From contig CADAGD010000021.1 in assembly GCA_902787375.1 (NCBI GenBank), positions 1 through 55,080 on the forward strand: a stretch of DNA of 55,080 nucleotides. Direction: 5' to 3'. Each line of letters begins with the position of its first letter. Positions within the stretch are counted from its first letter, which is position 1. Both the position numbers and the translations under genes were made by a program. This stretch comes from an uncultured Eubacteriales bacterium. GTDB taxonomy: Bacteria; Bacillota; Clostridia; Christensenellales; CAG-138. The notes beneath the pieces were generated by a model. It ran no database searches and was not told where the DNA came from. It saw nothing but the letters and a program-made list of their open reading frames with translations. This document shows positions 7,828 to 17,114 of this stretch, piece after piece.

Positions 7828-8895
7828 TCAGTACCCAAGTGTTTTAACATGCTCGTAAAGCTTATCGAGATTTCTTTCCGCAAGCTCTATCATAAATATA
7901 TCGGGCTTCAACTCATCAACATTCTCCAGATTATACGGGAAATAGCTCATCATATGCAGTTTCCCGACTGACTGGCTGAAAAACGGTTGGAGCGACCTGC
8001 AAAAAGAATCATGGTACACAAGCATCGTGACGTCATTCACCTCCGATACGGTTTCGATCTTTTTATCCCTTTCAAGATTTATGGGCCGCTTTGACGAATA
8101 TGAGTGGAAATCGGGATATACTATTCTTTCCTCAGGATATTCAATCGAGGGATAGACAAAATTATTCAAATCACCCGTGCGGTCAACAACCGTCGTATAT
8201 GTATACGGATCAAAGCTTTCAAGTCCGAACTGCTCCGCAATCTCATTATACACAAGCATTGCTCCGAAATTGTTCCAATGCGAATCGCGTTCGTAATAGA
8301 GAGTGCGCTCATCCTTCGCCTCCGTAAGCAGCTTCTTGGCATCCACGCAGCCAACGCCAAGCTCCTTCAGTTTTCCTGTGAGCATGTCTATGTTACGCGC
8401 GTTTGACGTCACGGCAAGATAGCCCGGCATATACTCAGGATAAATGGCAGCCTTATTTGGAGCCGTCATAAAAGCGAACTTGACGCCCTTTTTTTCCATA
8501 TCGGCGCTGATGTCGGCAAGATAAGCCGCTATCGAGTCAATCTGCTCCTCTGTAAGCTGATTTATACCCAGATAGTCGTCAACGGTTTCCGCAAAGTACA
8601 CGAATCCGTTCTTGCCTATCACGGTATTGGTTCCGTTAAAGTCGTTAAGAAGCGCGATGTCGGCGGCATTAAACGCCGTAACGAGGTACTCACGCAGCGC
8701 GAAATGATCGTTGGTAAATTCATCAAGTCCCGCCGCGAATCCGGTATTCAGCCCATCCTTCGTGATAAGCTTGGGAAGATTCGCAAGCGGACGGTTCTCA
8801 CGGTTCTCATTCTTGAATCCGCCAAGCATCAGCGCGGACGGAGCAACAAAGCATATCAGCGCGAAGCATATGAAAATGATACGAATACTCTTCAT
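7828..8895 (-). CDS. DHHW-family (AlgJ/AlgX-like) protein, partner of MBOAT acyltransferase
   Basis: 355 aa with an N-terminal signal anchor (about residues 5-25) and an extracellular SGNH-like domain. The ENRPLANLP block early in the protein, DSHW (204-207) and HDSF (295-298) match the DHHW family; in AlgJ/AlgX such residues form the Ser/His/Asp acetyl-transfer site. These proteins complete O-acetylation of exported glycans with an MBOAT channel partner. The MBOAT gene ends 11 bp upstream, which supports the pairing. The glycan acceptor cannot be told from the window. Confidence 0.85.
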   Translation of the reverse strand: MKSIRIIFICFALICFVAPSALMLGGFKNENRENRPLANLPKLITKDGLNTGFAAGLDEFTNDHFALREYLVTAFNAADIALLNDFNGTNTVIGKNGFVYFAETVDDYLGINQLTEEQIDSIAAYLADISADMEKKGVKFAFMTAPNKAAIYPEYMPGYLAVTSNARNIDMLTGKLKELGVGCVDAKKLLTEAKDERTLYYERDSHWNNFGAMLVYNEIAEQFGLESFDPYTYTTVVDRTGDLNNFVYPSIEYPEERIVYPDFHSYSSKRPINLERDKKIETVSEVNDVTMLVYHDSFCRSLQPFFSQSVGKLHMMSYFPYNLENVDELKPDIFMIELAERNLDKLYEHVKTLGY

Positions 8896-8906
8896 AATAC
8901 CCTACC

Positions 8907-10319
8907 TTAAAATTGGGAATAGATGGAAGGATTGTAGTTCCCCGACGCTATATAGAACAGGCATACAATAAGCAGCACCGCCGCCGCGCCATATCTGACC
9001 GCCGCTTGCAGCATCGGCTTTTTGTCGAGCCTTGCGCAGAGCATTTTCGCTGCGGGAGTTGCCGAAACAATGCCAATAACGCTTATTACGATTATCTTCG
9101 GTTTGAAAACAGCGGACAGATCGGCTATCGTATCGGCACCTATGCCGAAGCCAGTGAACATATTCTTAACCATAGCCCATGCATATGCCATATCGGGAGA
9201 ATTGAATATCACGAATCCAACCATTACGGCGATTATGGTATAGAGCCATGTCACCGCCTTGGGCAGCCTGAATCGGCTTTTCTTCGCGTAGTTTTCACCG
9301 AGCAGGAAGGCTCCGTTATAGGCTCCCCAAACAACGTAAGTCCAATTCGCGCCGTGCCAAAGCCCTGTGAGCAGGAACACGATTATCTTGTTTACTCCCG
9401 TGCGGAAGCTGCCCTTGCGGTTGCCGCCCATCGGTATGTAGACATAATCGCGGAACCATGCCGAAAGCGTAATATGCCATCTCCGCCAGAACTCGGTAAT
9501 GCTATGGGATATGTATGGATGTTCGAAATTTTCGGGGATCGTAAATCCAAACGCCTTTCCCAAGCCAACAGCCATTCTTGAGTAGCCCGCAAAATCAAAA
9601 TAGATCTGCAGCAGGAAGCTGAACGCGCCCGCCCATGCGTAGGCGGCATTCAGGCTCGAGCTTTCCAAGCCGTATATATGCGCTGTCACCCTGCCCATGG
9701 TATTGGCTATTATGAGCTTCATAGCCAAGCCGATCACAAAATTCCTTAAACCGTCGGCCATGCCCTCAGCAGTCGGCTTGCGCTCGCAAAGCTCCTTTTC
9801 AATGCTTGAATACCTTATTATCGGGCCCTGCACAAGCTGGGCAAAGAAGGATATATAGAGCAGGAATCTGCCGTAATTCCTTGTGGGCTTGATGCTTCCC
9901 CTGTATGTGTCTATCAGATAGCTCATTGCCTGAAATGTGAAGAAGCTTATTCCGATTGGACTGCTCATTCGAGGCACGCTTATATTAGCCCCGAACACGT
10001 CGTTCACCGTAGTAACGGCAAATGCCGCGTACTTGAAAACCGCAAGAAGTCCCACATTGAATATCAAGGCGACCGCTATCAGTCCCTTTCCCGCTTTTTC
10101 CTTCTCCCTGTTTTTCTTTTCTATGCCCAGAGCAAAAAGATAGTTTATAAATGCCGAGAGAACCATCAGCAATACATAGTAGATGTTCCCCCACGCATAG
10201 AAAACAAGGCTCGCAACAACAAGCAGCCCGTTGCGAACGCTCCTCCACGGCAGAGCCAAATGGAGGAGGAACACAACAGGCAGAAAAAAGAATATAAAAT
10301 TAGCTGATGAAAATTCCAA
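8907..10319 (-). CDS. MBOAT-family membrane O-acyltransferase (AlgI-like)
   Basis: 470-aa integral membrane protein of the AlgI/DltB/PatA group, which moves acyl (usually acetyl) groups across the membrane onto cell-envelope polymers. It starts with the typical FSSANFIFFFLPVVF segment and has about 10-12 hydrophobic segments. The MBOAT core is seen as FWRRWHITLSAWFRDYVYIP (His282) and LTGLWHGANWTYVVWG (His322, the usual catalytic His). The start is a TTG at 10319, about 10 nt after CGGAG and 17 bp after the previous stop; no better-placed ATG is in frame. It pairs with the DHHW protein directly downstream. Confidence 0.9.
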   Translation of the reverse strand: MEFSSANFIFFFLPVVFLLHLALPWRSVRNGLLVVASLVFYAWGNIYYVLLMVLSAFINYLFALGIEKKNREKEKAGKGLIAVALIFNVGLLAVFKYAAFAVTTVNDVFGANISVPRMSSPIGISFFTFQAMSYLIDTYRGSIKPTRNYGRFLLYISFFAQLVQGPIIRYSSIEKELCERKPTAEGMADGLRNFVIGLAMKLIIANTMGRVTAHIYGLESSSLNAAYAWAGAFSFLLQIYFDFAGYSRMAVGLGKAFGFTIPENFEHPYISHSITEFWRRWHITLSAWFRDYVYIPMGGNRKGSFRTGVNKIIVFLLTGLWHGANWTYVVWGAYNGAFLLGENYAKKSRFRLPKAVTWLYTIIAVMVGFVIFNSPDMAYAWAMVKNMFTGFGIGADTIADLSAVFKPKIIVISVIGIVSATPAAKMLCARLDKKPMLQAAVRYGAAAVLLIVCLFYIASGNYNPSIYSQF

Positions 10320-10336
10320 ATGTCTTTACTCCGTTA

Positions 10337-11032
10337 TCAGTTGGAATAGCTCGGAGAATAGATGTTTATTTCCGTAACGACATCATTCTTAAGGAGGAAC
10401 TGTATCCTCATCTCGGAGATATTGTTCTCATCACCGGACTCGGTGTATGTGAGATAACCGTCGTCCCAGTAATTCTCGCCATAAGCGGCAATAACCTCAT
10501 CGCGCGTCGCACCGACGCCTATATTCCTTGTAGTCGTATAGTCGCCTCCGGTTATAGTGAACATCTCTACTATGTCCACGCCGCCATCGGGAACCGTGCT
10601 GACAACTATACCGTCGTATGTAAATGTCTTGTCATACCCGTCATAGACACAACTGATGGTTTCATCCTTTTTGCAATCATCGCCGAGTACGCTCAATACC
10701 TCTGCGCTGTCAACGCGAACAGGATACCATTTGCCGTCGATAACAACAGCCATATCCAAGTCGTTGTCGAAGGGCTTGCCCATTATATCACCTGTATATC
10801 CCGTGACATTCTGAGTTTCTGCCGCCTCGGTTGCATCCGTTTCGGTTTCCTGAGTTTCCGTCGCCTCCCCGGCTCCCTCGGTTTTCTGAGATTCCGTATT
10901 GGCGGCTTCGCTTGTAGCTTCAGGAGTGGTATTTGCTTCGTCCCCGCTTGTATTCCCGCCGCTGCATGCGCAGGCGGAAACCATCATTGCAGCAGCAACG
11001 ATGAGCGCAAAGAGTTTGAAAAGCTTTGTCAT
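10337..11032 (-). CDS. Putative lipoprotein of unknown function
   Basis: 231 aa: signal peptide with a Cys-containing cleavage region (VSACACSGG), a long low-complexity Thr/Glu/Ala spacer to about residue 95, then a small folded domain of about 130 residues rich in Asp, Gly and Tyr. The C-terminal segment IGVGATRDEVIAAYGENY resembles the helix-turn shared by many small SmpA/OmlA-like or hypothetical Clostridial lipoproteins, which is not enough for a function. Good ribosome site (CGGAGGATAAATAAA). It sits between the M15D peptidase and the MBOAT gene with short gaps, so it is probably part of that operon. Confidence 0.7.
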   Translation of the reverse strand: MTKLFKLFALIVAAAMMVSACACSGGNTSGDEANTTPEATSEAANTESQKTEGAGEATETQETETDATEAAETQNVTGYTGDIMGKPFDNDLDMAVVIDGKWYPVRVDSAEVLSVLGDDCKKDETISCVYDGYDKTFTYDGIVVSTVPDGGVDIVEMFTITGGDYTTTRNIGVGATRDEVIAAYGENYWDDGYLTYTESGDENNISEMRIQFLLKNDVVTEINIYSPSYSN

Positions 11033-11070
11033 TTTATTTATCCTCCGTGTTGTTTTTTACGGTTTATTTA

Positions 11071-12189
11071 TTAATAGCCTAAATGGCTCGCCGTATTCAT
11101 CGGGATGTCCTTCATGTCGATATCAAGCACCATGAAGCTCTCATAGTCCGTATCCGAAAAATGCCACCACTCGGTATTTATCAGCTTGAATCCCGAATCG
11201 AGCATGACGCTCGTCATGTAATCGACATTTTTACGCTGTTCCTCAGTCCATGTGTCGCTGCTTGCGCGATAGACCCGCTTTGTGAATGTGTGCATAGGCG
11301 TTGGGAAGTCCAGCTCGACGCCGTCGGGCCCTATAAGCGTCATATCAATCGCGGCGGCACGGTTATGGTTCGACGCGCTGTTATAAGGATTGGCTATATA
11401 TGCCGAGTTCTGTACTATATCATAAAGTATGAACTGCACGGACTTTGGTCTGTAACAATCATAAAGCTTTATCGTGTATCCGTCCTCCGCAAACTTTCGG
11501 GCGGCGACAGCAAGCTTTTGAGCGGTCGCCTTCTGCATTACGGGAACAGGTCTGTCGTAGAGAACCCTTCCCGTAAAGTTCTTATCCGTACCGAATATCT
11601 GATAGATCTCTATATTCGGCACAACAAGCCTTACGTCTATAAGCTCAGCCGTCAGCTTGACAGGCGTTACGCCGTCCTCCTCATAGACCACATTGCCCTT
11701 GCTGTCCTTCTTGTTTTCGGATCTGAAAGGCAGGTATCCGTAAAGCTTTTCATCGGCAGGGACTATATTGCTCGCCTTGCAATAGCATACCTCATCATTA
11801 TACAGCAGCATGGCATATTCGGAATCATCCATGCCAACGACCTGAACATTATCCTCAAAGCCGACTTTGGCTACCACCTCGCTGTCCGCGTCGGGAGCTG
11901 ACAGAATCTTCAGCTTATTGACCCTGCTCTTGTACATGGATATTACAAGCGGCGTTGCCGTCGGTTCCGCGGTCGGCTCCTCCGTCGGCTCCTCTGTAGG
12001 AACCTCGGTGGGTGCGGGCGTATCAATAACTACAAGCTCGTCCTCAGGCTGCTCCGTTGCCTCCTCCGTCGGAGCGGCACTCGCAGGCTCGGCTGTATCT
12101 GCCGCATTGGTTTCGGTATGCTTCGGCGCACATCCAAAAACCATAGCAAACGCAAGCATAAACAATGTAAGAGGAATCCTCTTTGCCAT
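11071..12189 (-). CDS. M15D D-alanyl-D-alanine dipeptidase-like lipoprotein with SH3 domain
   Basis: 372 aa. A lipoprotein signal ending in VFGC is followed by a Pro/Thr/Glu linker (PTEVPTEEPTEEPT), a bacterial SH3-like domain (about residues 85-145) and a VanX-type M15D domain. Zinc motifs are clear: SNHNRAAAIDMTL (SxHxxGxAxD type; Ala replaces the usual Gly) and NTEWWHFS (ExWWH). Known relatives hydrolyse D-Ala-D-Ala or trim peptidoglycan stems; the exported, SH3-bearing form points to wall remodelling rather than cytoplasmic vancomycin resistance, and no vanHA genes are nearby. The start is ATG 12189 with GGAGGTGC before it. First gene of the envelope operon, behind a consensus promoter. 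Confidence 0.88.
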   Translation of the reverse strand: MAKRIPLTLFMLAFAMVFGCAPKHTETNAADTAEPASAAPTEEATEQPEDELVVIDTPAPTEVPTEEPTEEPTAEPTATPLVISMYKSRVNKLKILSAPDADSEVVAKVGFEDNVQVVGMDDSEYAMLLYNDEVCYCKASNIVPADEKLYGYLPFRSENKKDSKGNVVYEEDGVTPVKLTAELIDVRLVVPNIEIYQIFGTDKNFTGRVLYDRPVPVMQKATAQKLAVAARKFAEDGYTIKLYDCYRPKSVQFILYDIVQNSAYIANPYNSASNHNRAAAIDMTLIGPDGVELDFPTPMHTFTKRVYRASSDTWTEEQRKNVDYMTSVMLDSGFKLINTEWWHFSDTDYESFMVLDIDMKDIPMNTASHLGY

Positions 12190-12254
12190 AATGCACCTCC
12201 TATAAACGCGCACAATGAACAGACGACCTGTGCTTTCGGTTTTTTCGGTTTTCG

Positions 12255-12283
12255 ATTATACCACAAACAACGCTTTAATTCAA
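12255..12283 (-). promoter_or_regulatory. Promoter of the envelope-modification operon
   Basis: On the minus strand TTGAAT (12283-12278), 17-bp spacer, TATAAT (12260-12255). The transcript would run through six closely spaced genes down to 4647. Confidence 0.65.
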
Positions 12284-12342
12284 CACAAAAAACCGATAAC
12301 AGAGCGGTTTACTGAGAATCGACCGCTGTTTTCAACAATCTA

Positions 12343-12373
12343 AAAGGCGATTCGCGCATGACAAATCGCCTTT
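12343..12373 (-). terminator. Terminator of hisS
   Basis: Perfect 10-bp stem AAAGGCGATT (12343-12352) / AATCGCCTTT (12364-12373) right after the hisS stop, with a TTTT tail on the minus strand. A second weaker hairpin (AGCGGT 12303-12308 / ACCGCT 12322-12327) lies beyond it. Confidence 0.75.
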
Positions 12374-12387
12374 ATAAGAGTTTTAAA

Positions 12388-13650
12388 TCAATCCATGAAA
12401 TAATCGCAGACAAAGCTCAGGCTTACCTCCTGCTCCTCTCCGTCCGCCATGCACTTGACCTTGACCAGATTGCGCTCAAGCTCCTCGTCGCCTATCGCCA
12501 CGGTATACTTGGCGTCAAGCTTATTGGCATACTTGAACTGTGCCTTAAAGCTCCTGTCCATATGGTCAAATTCGGCTGATACGCCCTTCTCACGCAATTC
12601 CTGTGTCAGCGCGAACGCCTTTTTTCTTGCCGCATCGCCAAACGCGGCAAAGTAGACCGTCAAACGCTCCTCGGTCGGGAACGCCGCTTCATTGGCTTCC
12701 ATGACGGCAAGCAGACGCTCCATGCCCAAGCCGAATCCGACTGCGGGCAAAGCCTGACCGCCAAGCTCCTCAATAAGTCCGTTATAGCGTCCCCCGGCAC
12801 ATACGGCTCCCTGCGCTCCTATTCTGTTGGAGATGACCTCGAATACCGTTCCGGTATAATAATCAAGACCTCTTACTATATCCGGGTCGATAACATAATT
12901 GGCTCCGACAGCGTCAAGACATGCTTTGACTCCCTCAAAATGCGTCCTGCACGAATCGCACAGATAGTCTATGGTACGCGGCGCGTTCTTCACTATCTGC
13001 TTGCAGCGTTCCTCCTTGCAGTCTATTATGCGCATGGGGTTCTTCTCGAACCTCGAACGGCAGGTTTCGCACATATCCCCAATGTAACGGGACAGATACT
13101 CACGCAGCGCGGTATTATAATCCTTTCGGCATTCGGGACAGCCGATGCTGTTTATATGGAGCATAAGATCATTCACTCCAAGCTTCTTGAACAGCGTCAG
13201 CGCGAGCAATATGACCTCGGCGTCCGTTTCGGGAGCAAATGAACCGACCATCTCTATGCCGAACTGGTGGTGTTCGCGCAGTCTTCCCGCCTGAGGCTTT
13301 TCGTACCTGAATGTGGGGGAATTGAGATAGTAGAGCTTTTGCGGCATGGGCTCATTGAAAAGCCTGTTCTCAATGAACGCTCTTACCATTCCGGCAGTTC
13401 CCTCCGGCTTGAGCGTTATAGACCTGCCGCCCTTATCCTCGAATGTGTACATCTCCTTCTGGACTATATCGGTCGTATCACCGACGCCGCGCAGGAAAAG
13501 CTCGGTATGCTCTATTATCGGCGTGCGCAGCTCGTGCGCACCGTAAAGAGCGCACAGCTCACGAATGGTTTTCTCTATATAGTGCCACTTGTGGCTGTCG
13601 GCAGGCAGCACGTCCTTTGTTCCCTTTGGCGCTTGAATATTCTTCTGCAT
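12388..13650 (-). CDS. hisS: Histidyl-tRNA synthetase
   Basis: Charges tRNA-His; class II synthetase, 420 aa, normal length. Visible features: N-terminal PKGTKDVLP, motif 2 region RYEKPQAGRLREHHQFG, the HisA signature RGLDYYTGTVFEV, the Cys-rich insertion with CPECRKDY and CETC, motif 3 GFGLGMERLL, and a C-terminal anticodon-binding domain. The start is ATG 13650; a GTG three codons upstream is in frame but overlaps the GGGGTG ribosome site. It follows dnaX by 85 bp and ends at a strong terminator. Confidence 0.95.
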   Translation of the reverse strand: MQKNIQAPKGTKDVLPADSHKWHYIEKTIRELCALYGAHELRTPIIEHTELFLRGVGDTTDIVQKEMYTFEDKGGRSITLKPEGTAGMVRAFIENRLFNEPMPQKLYYLNSPTFRYEKPQAGRLREHHQFGIEMVGSFAPETDAEVILLALTLFKKLGVNDLMLHINSIGCPECRKDYNTALREYLSRYIGDMCETCRSRFEKNPMRIIDCKEERCKQIVKNAPRTIDYLCDSCRTHFEGVKACLDAVGANYVIDPDIVRGLDYYTGTVFEVISNRIGAQGAVCAGGRYNGLIEELGGQALPAVGFGLGMERLLAVMEANEAAFPTEERLTVYFAAFGDAARKKAFALTQELREKGVSAEFDHMDRSFKAQFKYANKLDAKYTVAIGDEELERNLVKVKCMADGEEQEVSLSFVCDYFMD

Positions 13651-13735
13651 TTTTATCACCCCGTCTTATATTTTATGATGTTTTTCAGGCGTCCTTTCCG
13701 GCAATTGCGTTTACGCGCGGATAAATCCCGCGCGA

Positions 13736-15331
13736 CTATTCCTCAACTATCGGTACTCCGAACAGTTCCCTTATCATTTCCTGTCTTATAGTTCCGTTCT
13801 TTTTCAGCTCCACCTCGACCGTATACGGATGAATGGCTTGCTTCGCCGCCTCATTGAGCTGAGCTCTGCTCTCGGCGTCGCTTAAAAAATGATAACTATT
13901 GGCACCGTTCCTGTCAAAGCAGATATGAAGCACCCTGTCCTCAAGCCAATGTGCCTGAGCCGCTATCAACACATAGTAGAGCGTCTGCTCATTCTGCTCC
14001 AAATACTCCTGGAGCTTTTTGAACAGCTCATCCGCATCCTGCGTCATCGCAGGCACATCCACAAATTCGGACTCCTCGATGGGATTATCCGCTTCATCAT
14101 GGCATTCAGCCCGGCTTTCGCCTTCCGAAGCATTCCTGCTTTTCGCCGCCGCAGCCGCCTTGGATGCCGCCTTTGCCGCTTCGTCCGCAACCGTGCTGAG
14201 CTTTGACTCAAGCTCGTTTACGCGGTCGGCAATCGCTATAACATAATCGTTATCATCGGGTCTGCATATGCGCAGCATTGTACTCTCGACAAGCGTGCGC
14301 GGTGTGGATACAAGCTTCAAATTGAGCTGGAGCTTCAGCAGCTCCTCAACGGCTCTTTCCGCCCTCTCCTTTGAAATTCTTGAGGACTGCTCCTTGTAAT
14401 CCTCCATCATTTCTCCGGTGCAATCGAGTATGTCCCGGCAATCCCCGACTATCTTTGTCAAGAGCAACGCTCTGAAATGAGATGCCAAGTCCAATGAAAA
14501 AACGCCTAAATCACGTCCGCTCGATACGACGTCCCCCACATAGCGCAGTACAGCCGCCGCGTCGGACGCTATAATGGCGTCCGCGACCTTATATAGAAAG
14601 TCAAAGTTGACGCTCCCAAGAACACTTGCGACATCCTCCGCCGTGACAGTCCCGCCGCAGAAGGACAGGCATTGATCGGCTATGCTGAGACAATCGCGCA
14701 TACCGCCCTCCGCCGCTCTTGCAATGGCAATAAGTCCCTCATCCTCTATATGAGCGTCTATCGAAGCAAGCGAGTGCTTCATGGAATCGACCATCTCGGA
14801 AACTCTGAGCCTGTGGAACTCAAACCTCTGGCATCTTGAAACTATTGTCGCAGGAAGCATCTGCGGCTCCGTAGTAGCCAGTATGAAAACGACATGCGCC
14901 GGCGGCTCCTCAAGGGTTTTCAAAAGCGCGTTTGAGGCGTTTTTTGTGAGCATATGGGCTTCGTCGATTATGTAAACCTTCTTATTCAGATTAAGAGGAG
15001 CGAACTCGGCGCGTTCTATGAGCGCGCGCATCTCCTCCACCCTTGAGTTGGATGCCGCGTCCATTTCGATTATATCGACGCTGTTCACAGCTCTGCACGC
15101 TTCGCACTCTCCGCACGGCTCACCATCAACAGGAGAAAGGCAGTTTATCGCCTTGGCAAGTATCCTTGCCGTACTCGTCTTTCCCGTACCTCTGCTGCCG
15201 CAAAAAAGATAGGCATGAGCAATACGACCTGTTCTTATCTGATTCATAAGAATGGTCGTGATATGTGGCTGCCCTATTATCTGCCCGAATTTTTCAGGAC
15301 GAAATCTGCGGTAAAGCGCGTTATAAGCCAT
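13736..15331 (-). CDS. dnaX: DNA polymerase III subunit gamma/tau
   Basis: Clamp-loader ATPase subunit, 531 aa. Walker A GSRGTGKTSTA, a zinc module (CGECEAC), Walker B VYIIDEAHML, sensor 1 LATTEPQ and the SRC arginine-finger motif are all present, followed by domain III and a charged Ala-rich linker (about 385-425) to a tau-like C-terminus. No programmed frameshift site was recognised. No strong ribosome site precedes the ATG. The usual downstream partners (the ybaB-recR pair) are absent; hisS follows instead. Confidence 0.94.
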   Translation of the reverse strand: MAYNALYRRFRPEKFGQIIGQPHITTILMNQIRTGRIAHAYLFCGSRGTGKTSTARILAKAINCLSPVDGEPCGECEACRAVNSVDIIEMDAASNSRVEEMRALIERAEFAPLNLNKKVYIIDEAHMLTKNASNALLKTLEEPPAHVVFILATTEPQMLPATIVSRCQRFEFHRLRVSEMVDSMKHSLASIDAHIEDEGLIAIARAAEGGMRDCLSIADQCLSFCGGTVTAEDVASVLGSVNFDFLYKVADAIIASDAAAVLRYVGDVVSSGRDLGVFSLDLASHFRALLLTKIVGDCRDILDCTGEMMEDYKEQSSRISKERAERAVEELLKLQLNLKLVSTPRTLVESTMLRICRPDDNDYVIAIADRVNELESKLSTVADEAAKAASKAAAAAKSRNASEGESRAECHDEADNPIEESEFVDVPAMTQDADELFKKLQEYLEQNEQTLYYVLIAAQAHWLEDRVLHICFDRNGANSYHFLSDAESRAQLNEAAKQAIHPYTVEVELKKNGTIRQEMIRELFGVPIVEE

Positions 15332-15395
15332 AATTAATCAAAACATCTGCAAAAGCAACGGCTGCTCATTCCTTTTTTATAAAAGTCGTAATGCT

Positions 15396-15791
15396 TTATT
15401 CCTCGGACGGTCTTATTACCTCGGTAGTGCCATCCGTCCAAAGCCTCTCGATATTGTAATACTCCCTCTCCTCAGGGTAGAATATATGGAGGAGTATGTA
15501 ACCGAAGTCCAGAACTATCCAGCGTCCCTCGGAATATCCCTCCTTGCGGCGAAGCGTAAGACCCAGCTCCTCATATTTATCAAGCACCTCGTCACATATC
15601 GCCTTTACCTGTATTACAGAAGATCCGCTGCATATGACAAACCAATCGGCAATGATGGTCTTGTCGGCAACGTCAATGGCTATGGTATCAATCGCCTTCT
15701 TGCTGTCGATGACATCAAGAAGCTTTTTTACCTGCTCCCTCTCCTCATTCCTTATTCGCATTTCGATCTCGTTCGGAAAGTTCCCTTCCAT
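15396..15791 (-). CDS. rsfS: Ribosomal silencing factor RsfS
   Basis: 131-aa RsfS/Iojap protein, which binds ribosomal protein L14 and blocks subunit joining in nutrient shortage. Visible family features: DKTIIADWFVICSGSS, the EGYSEGRWIVLDFG block and the HIFYPEEREYYNIERLW C-terminus. The ribosome site GGAGGTATAGC overlaps the end of the upstream nadD-yqeK gene, only 1 bp away, matching the common nadD-yqeK-rsfS order. Confidence 0.94.
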   Translation of the reverse strand: MEGNFPNEIEMRIRNEEREQVKKLLDVIDSKKAIDTIAIDVADKTIIADWFVICSGSSVIQVKAICDEVLDKYEELGLTLRRKEGYSEGRWIVLDFGYILLHIFYPEEREYYNIERLWTDGTTEVIRPSEE

Positions 15792-15792
15792 G

Positions 15793-16968
15793 CTATACCT
15801 CCGTGGTGTTTTTTATTTCATTTTCCAAATAGCTCATTACGCTCTCAGTATAAGGGTTTATCGTTTTTCCGCTTGCGACGGTATAATCCGCAGAATGCTT
15901 CATTGCAAGCAGCATTGCGCGGTTTATGTCGTTATACGCCATCCTTCTTATATCGTCCACTCCTTCATAATCCCTTGTACACTCTATCTTGTCGGCAACA
16001 TAAACTATCTTATCCAGCATGGACATACCAACATGTCCTATGGTATGATACCTTATGGCTTGAAGCACTTCCTCATCCTTTACTCCGAATTCCTCCGAAG
16101 CAAATATCGCGCCGAGTCTTGCATGTATCAGATACGGATTTGCCTTCTCCTCATCCGATATTTCCTGATGATTATTAGTGCAGAAATCCAAAAGCTCCTT
16201 ATTCGGCAGCTTTACGCAGTCATGCAGGAGCGCGGCAAGCCTTGCCTTCCTTGTATCCACTCCGTAATGATATGCAAGCTTAATCGCCTCGCAAACCGTC
16301 ATCATGGTATGGTTGAGCCGTTTGCGCCTGAGCCTTGCAGATAGACTGTTCCTTATTTCAATAAGCTCAGGAGGCATATAGAGCGCATTTTCATACATAT
16401 AAAGCTCCGTCGGCTTCGCAACCATAGTATCCACCGGTATCGCGTCCTTCATCCTGTTCCTTATCTCTGTTGAGGATATTTCCGGGCCGGTGAACTCCGA
16501 CAGCAAAACTTTTCCGCCAAAACGTTTTTCTATATCATCCGCGATAGCTCTCATGTCCCTCGAAGCATCGGGACGGGTTACGGCTGCCAGCTTTGCCTTT
16601 TCAAGTATCAGTTTCGGCTCGCGCCAGAGCGGAAAGTTTTCAAGCATATCGCCGCCGACTATAAGGAATATCTCCGCACCCCTGTATTGGTTTTTATAGA
16701 ACGTCACGGTATCGACCGTATAGCTCTTTCCCTCGCGTTTCAATTCCACATCGGACGGGAATATAAGCTCCTCATTCTTAACGGCGGCGTCAAGCATACG
16801 GTAACGCATGCATCCCGGAAGTCTTCCCGTATTATCCTTATGGGGCGGATTTGCCGCAACCACCATAAAGAGCTTGTCAAGTCCAAGCTCCTTGCTTACG
16901 GAACGCGCCGTCATTATATGCCCCAGATGCACCGGGTCAAAGCTTCCACCGAATATACCAATCTTCAT
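15793..16968 (-). CDS. nadD: NadD-YqeK fusion: nicotinate-nucleotide adenylyltransferase / HD-domain Ap4A hydrolase
   Basis: 391-aa fusion of two enzymes usually encoded by adjacent genes. The NadD part (1-200) has GIFGGSFDPVHLGH and ISSTEIRNR, the nucleotidyltransferase signatures; it makes deamido-NAD. The YqeK part (about 205-391) has the HD-domain metal ligands in HTMMTVCEAIKLA, ALLHDCVK and IRYHTIGH; YqeK cleaves Ap4A symmetrically. The start is ATG 16968, where the conserved MKIGIFGG begins; the frame remains open further upstream but those codons lie in the promoter. No ribosome site is visible, see the promoter entry. Confidence 0.93.
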   Translation of the reverse strand: MKIGIFGGSFDPVHLGHIMTARSVSKELGLDKLFMVVAANPPHKDNTGRLPGCMRYRMLDAAVKNEELIFPSDVELKREGKSYTVDTVTFYKNQYRGAEIFLIVGGDMLENFPLWREPKLILEKAKLAAVTRPDASRDMRAIADDIEKRFGGKVLLSEFTGPEISSTEIRNRMKDAIPVDTMVAKPTELYMYENALYMPPELIEIRNSLSARLRRKRLNHTMMTVCEAIKLAYHYGVDTRKARLAALLHDCVKLPNKELLDFCTNNHQEISDEEKANPYLIHARLGAIFASEEFGVKDEEVLQAIRYHTIGHVGMSMLDKIVYVADKIECTRDYEGVDDIRRMAYNDINRAMLLAMKHSADYTVASGKTINPYTESVMSYLENEIKNTTEV

Positions 16969-16977
16969 ATGTTTATC

Positions 16978-17006
16978 ATTATACAACATTTTCCTCGTTT
17001 TGTGAA
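16978..17006 (-). promoter_or_regulatory. nadD-yqeK promoter, predicting a near-leaderless mRNA
   Basis: On the minus strand TTCACA (17006-17001), 17-bp spacer, perfect TATAAT (16983-16978). Transcription should begin near 16971, only a few bases before ATG 16968, and no Shine-Dalgarno sequence is present. It drives nadD-yqeK and rsfS, possibly also dnaX and hisS. Confidence 0.5.
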
Positions 17007-17114
17007 TAGCCAACTCAAAAATCGGTAATAAAATATATATGAGCCCCGCCGCCGAAAGCTATTTAAGGCAGTCGCGGTATTCATTCCATAATTCAGCATC
17101 AAGGACATAACGTC

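Noticed and set aside
11071-12189. Vancomycin-resistance vanX
   Set aside because: The protein is an exported lipoprotein with an SH3 domain and lacks vanH, vanA or a VanRS pair nearby; a wall-remodelling role is more likely.
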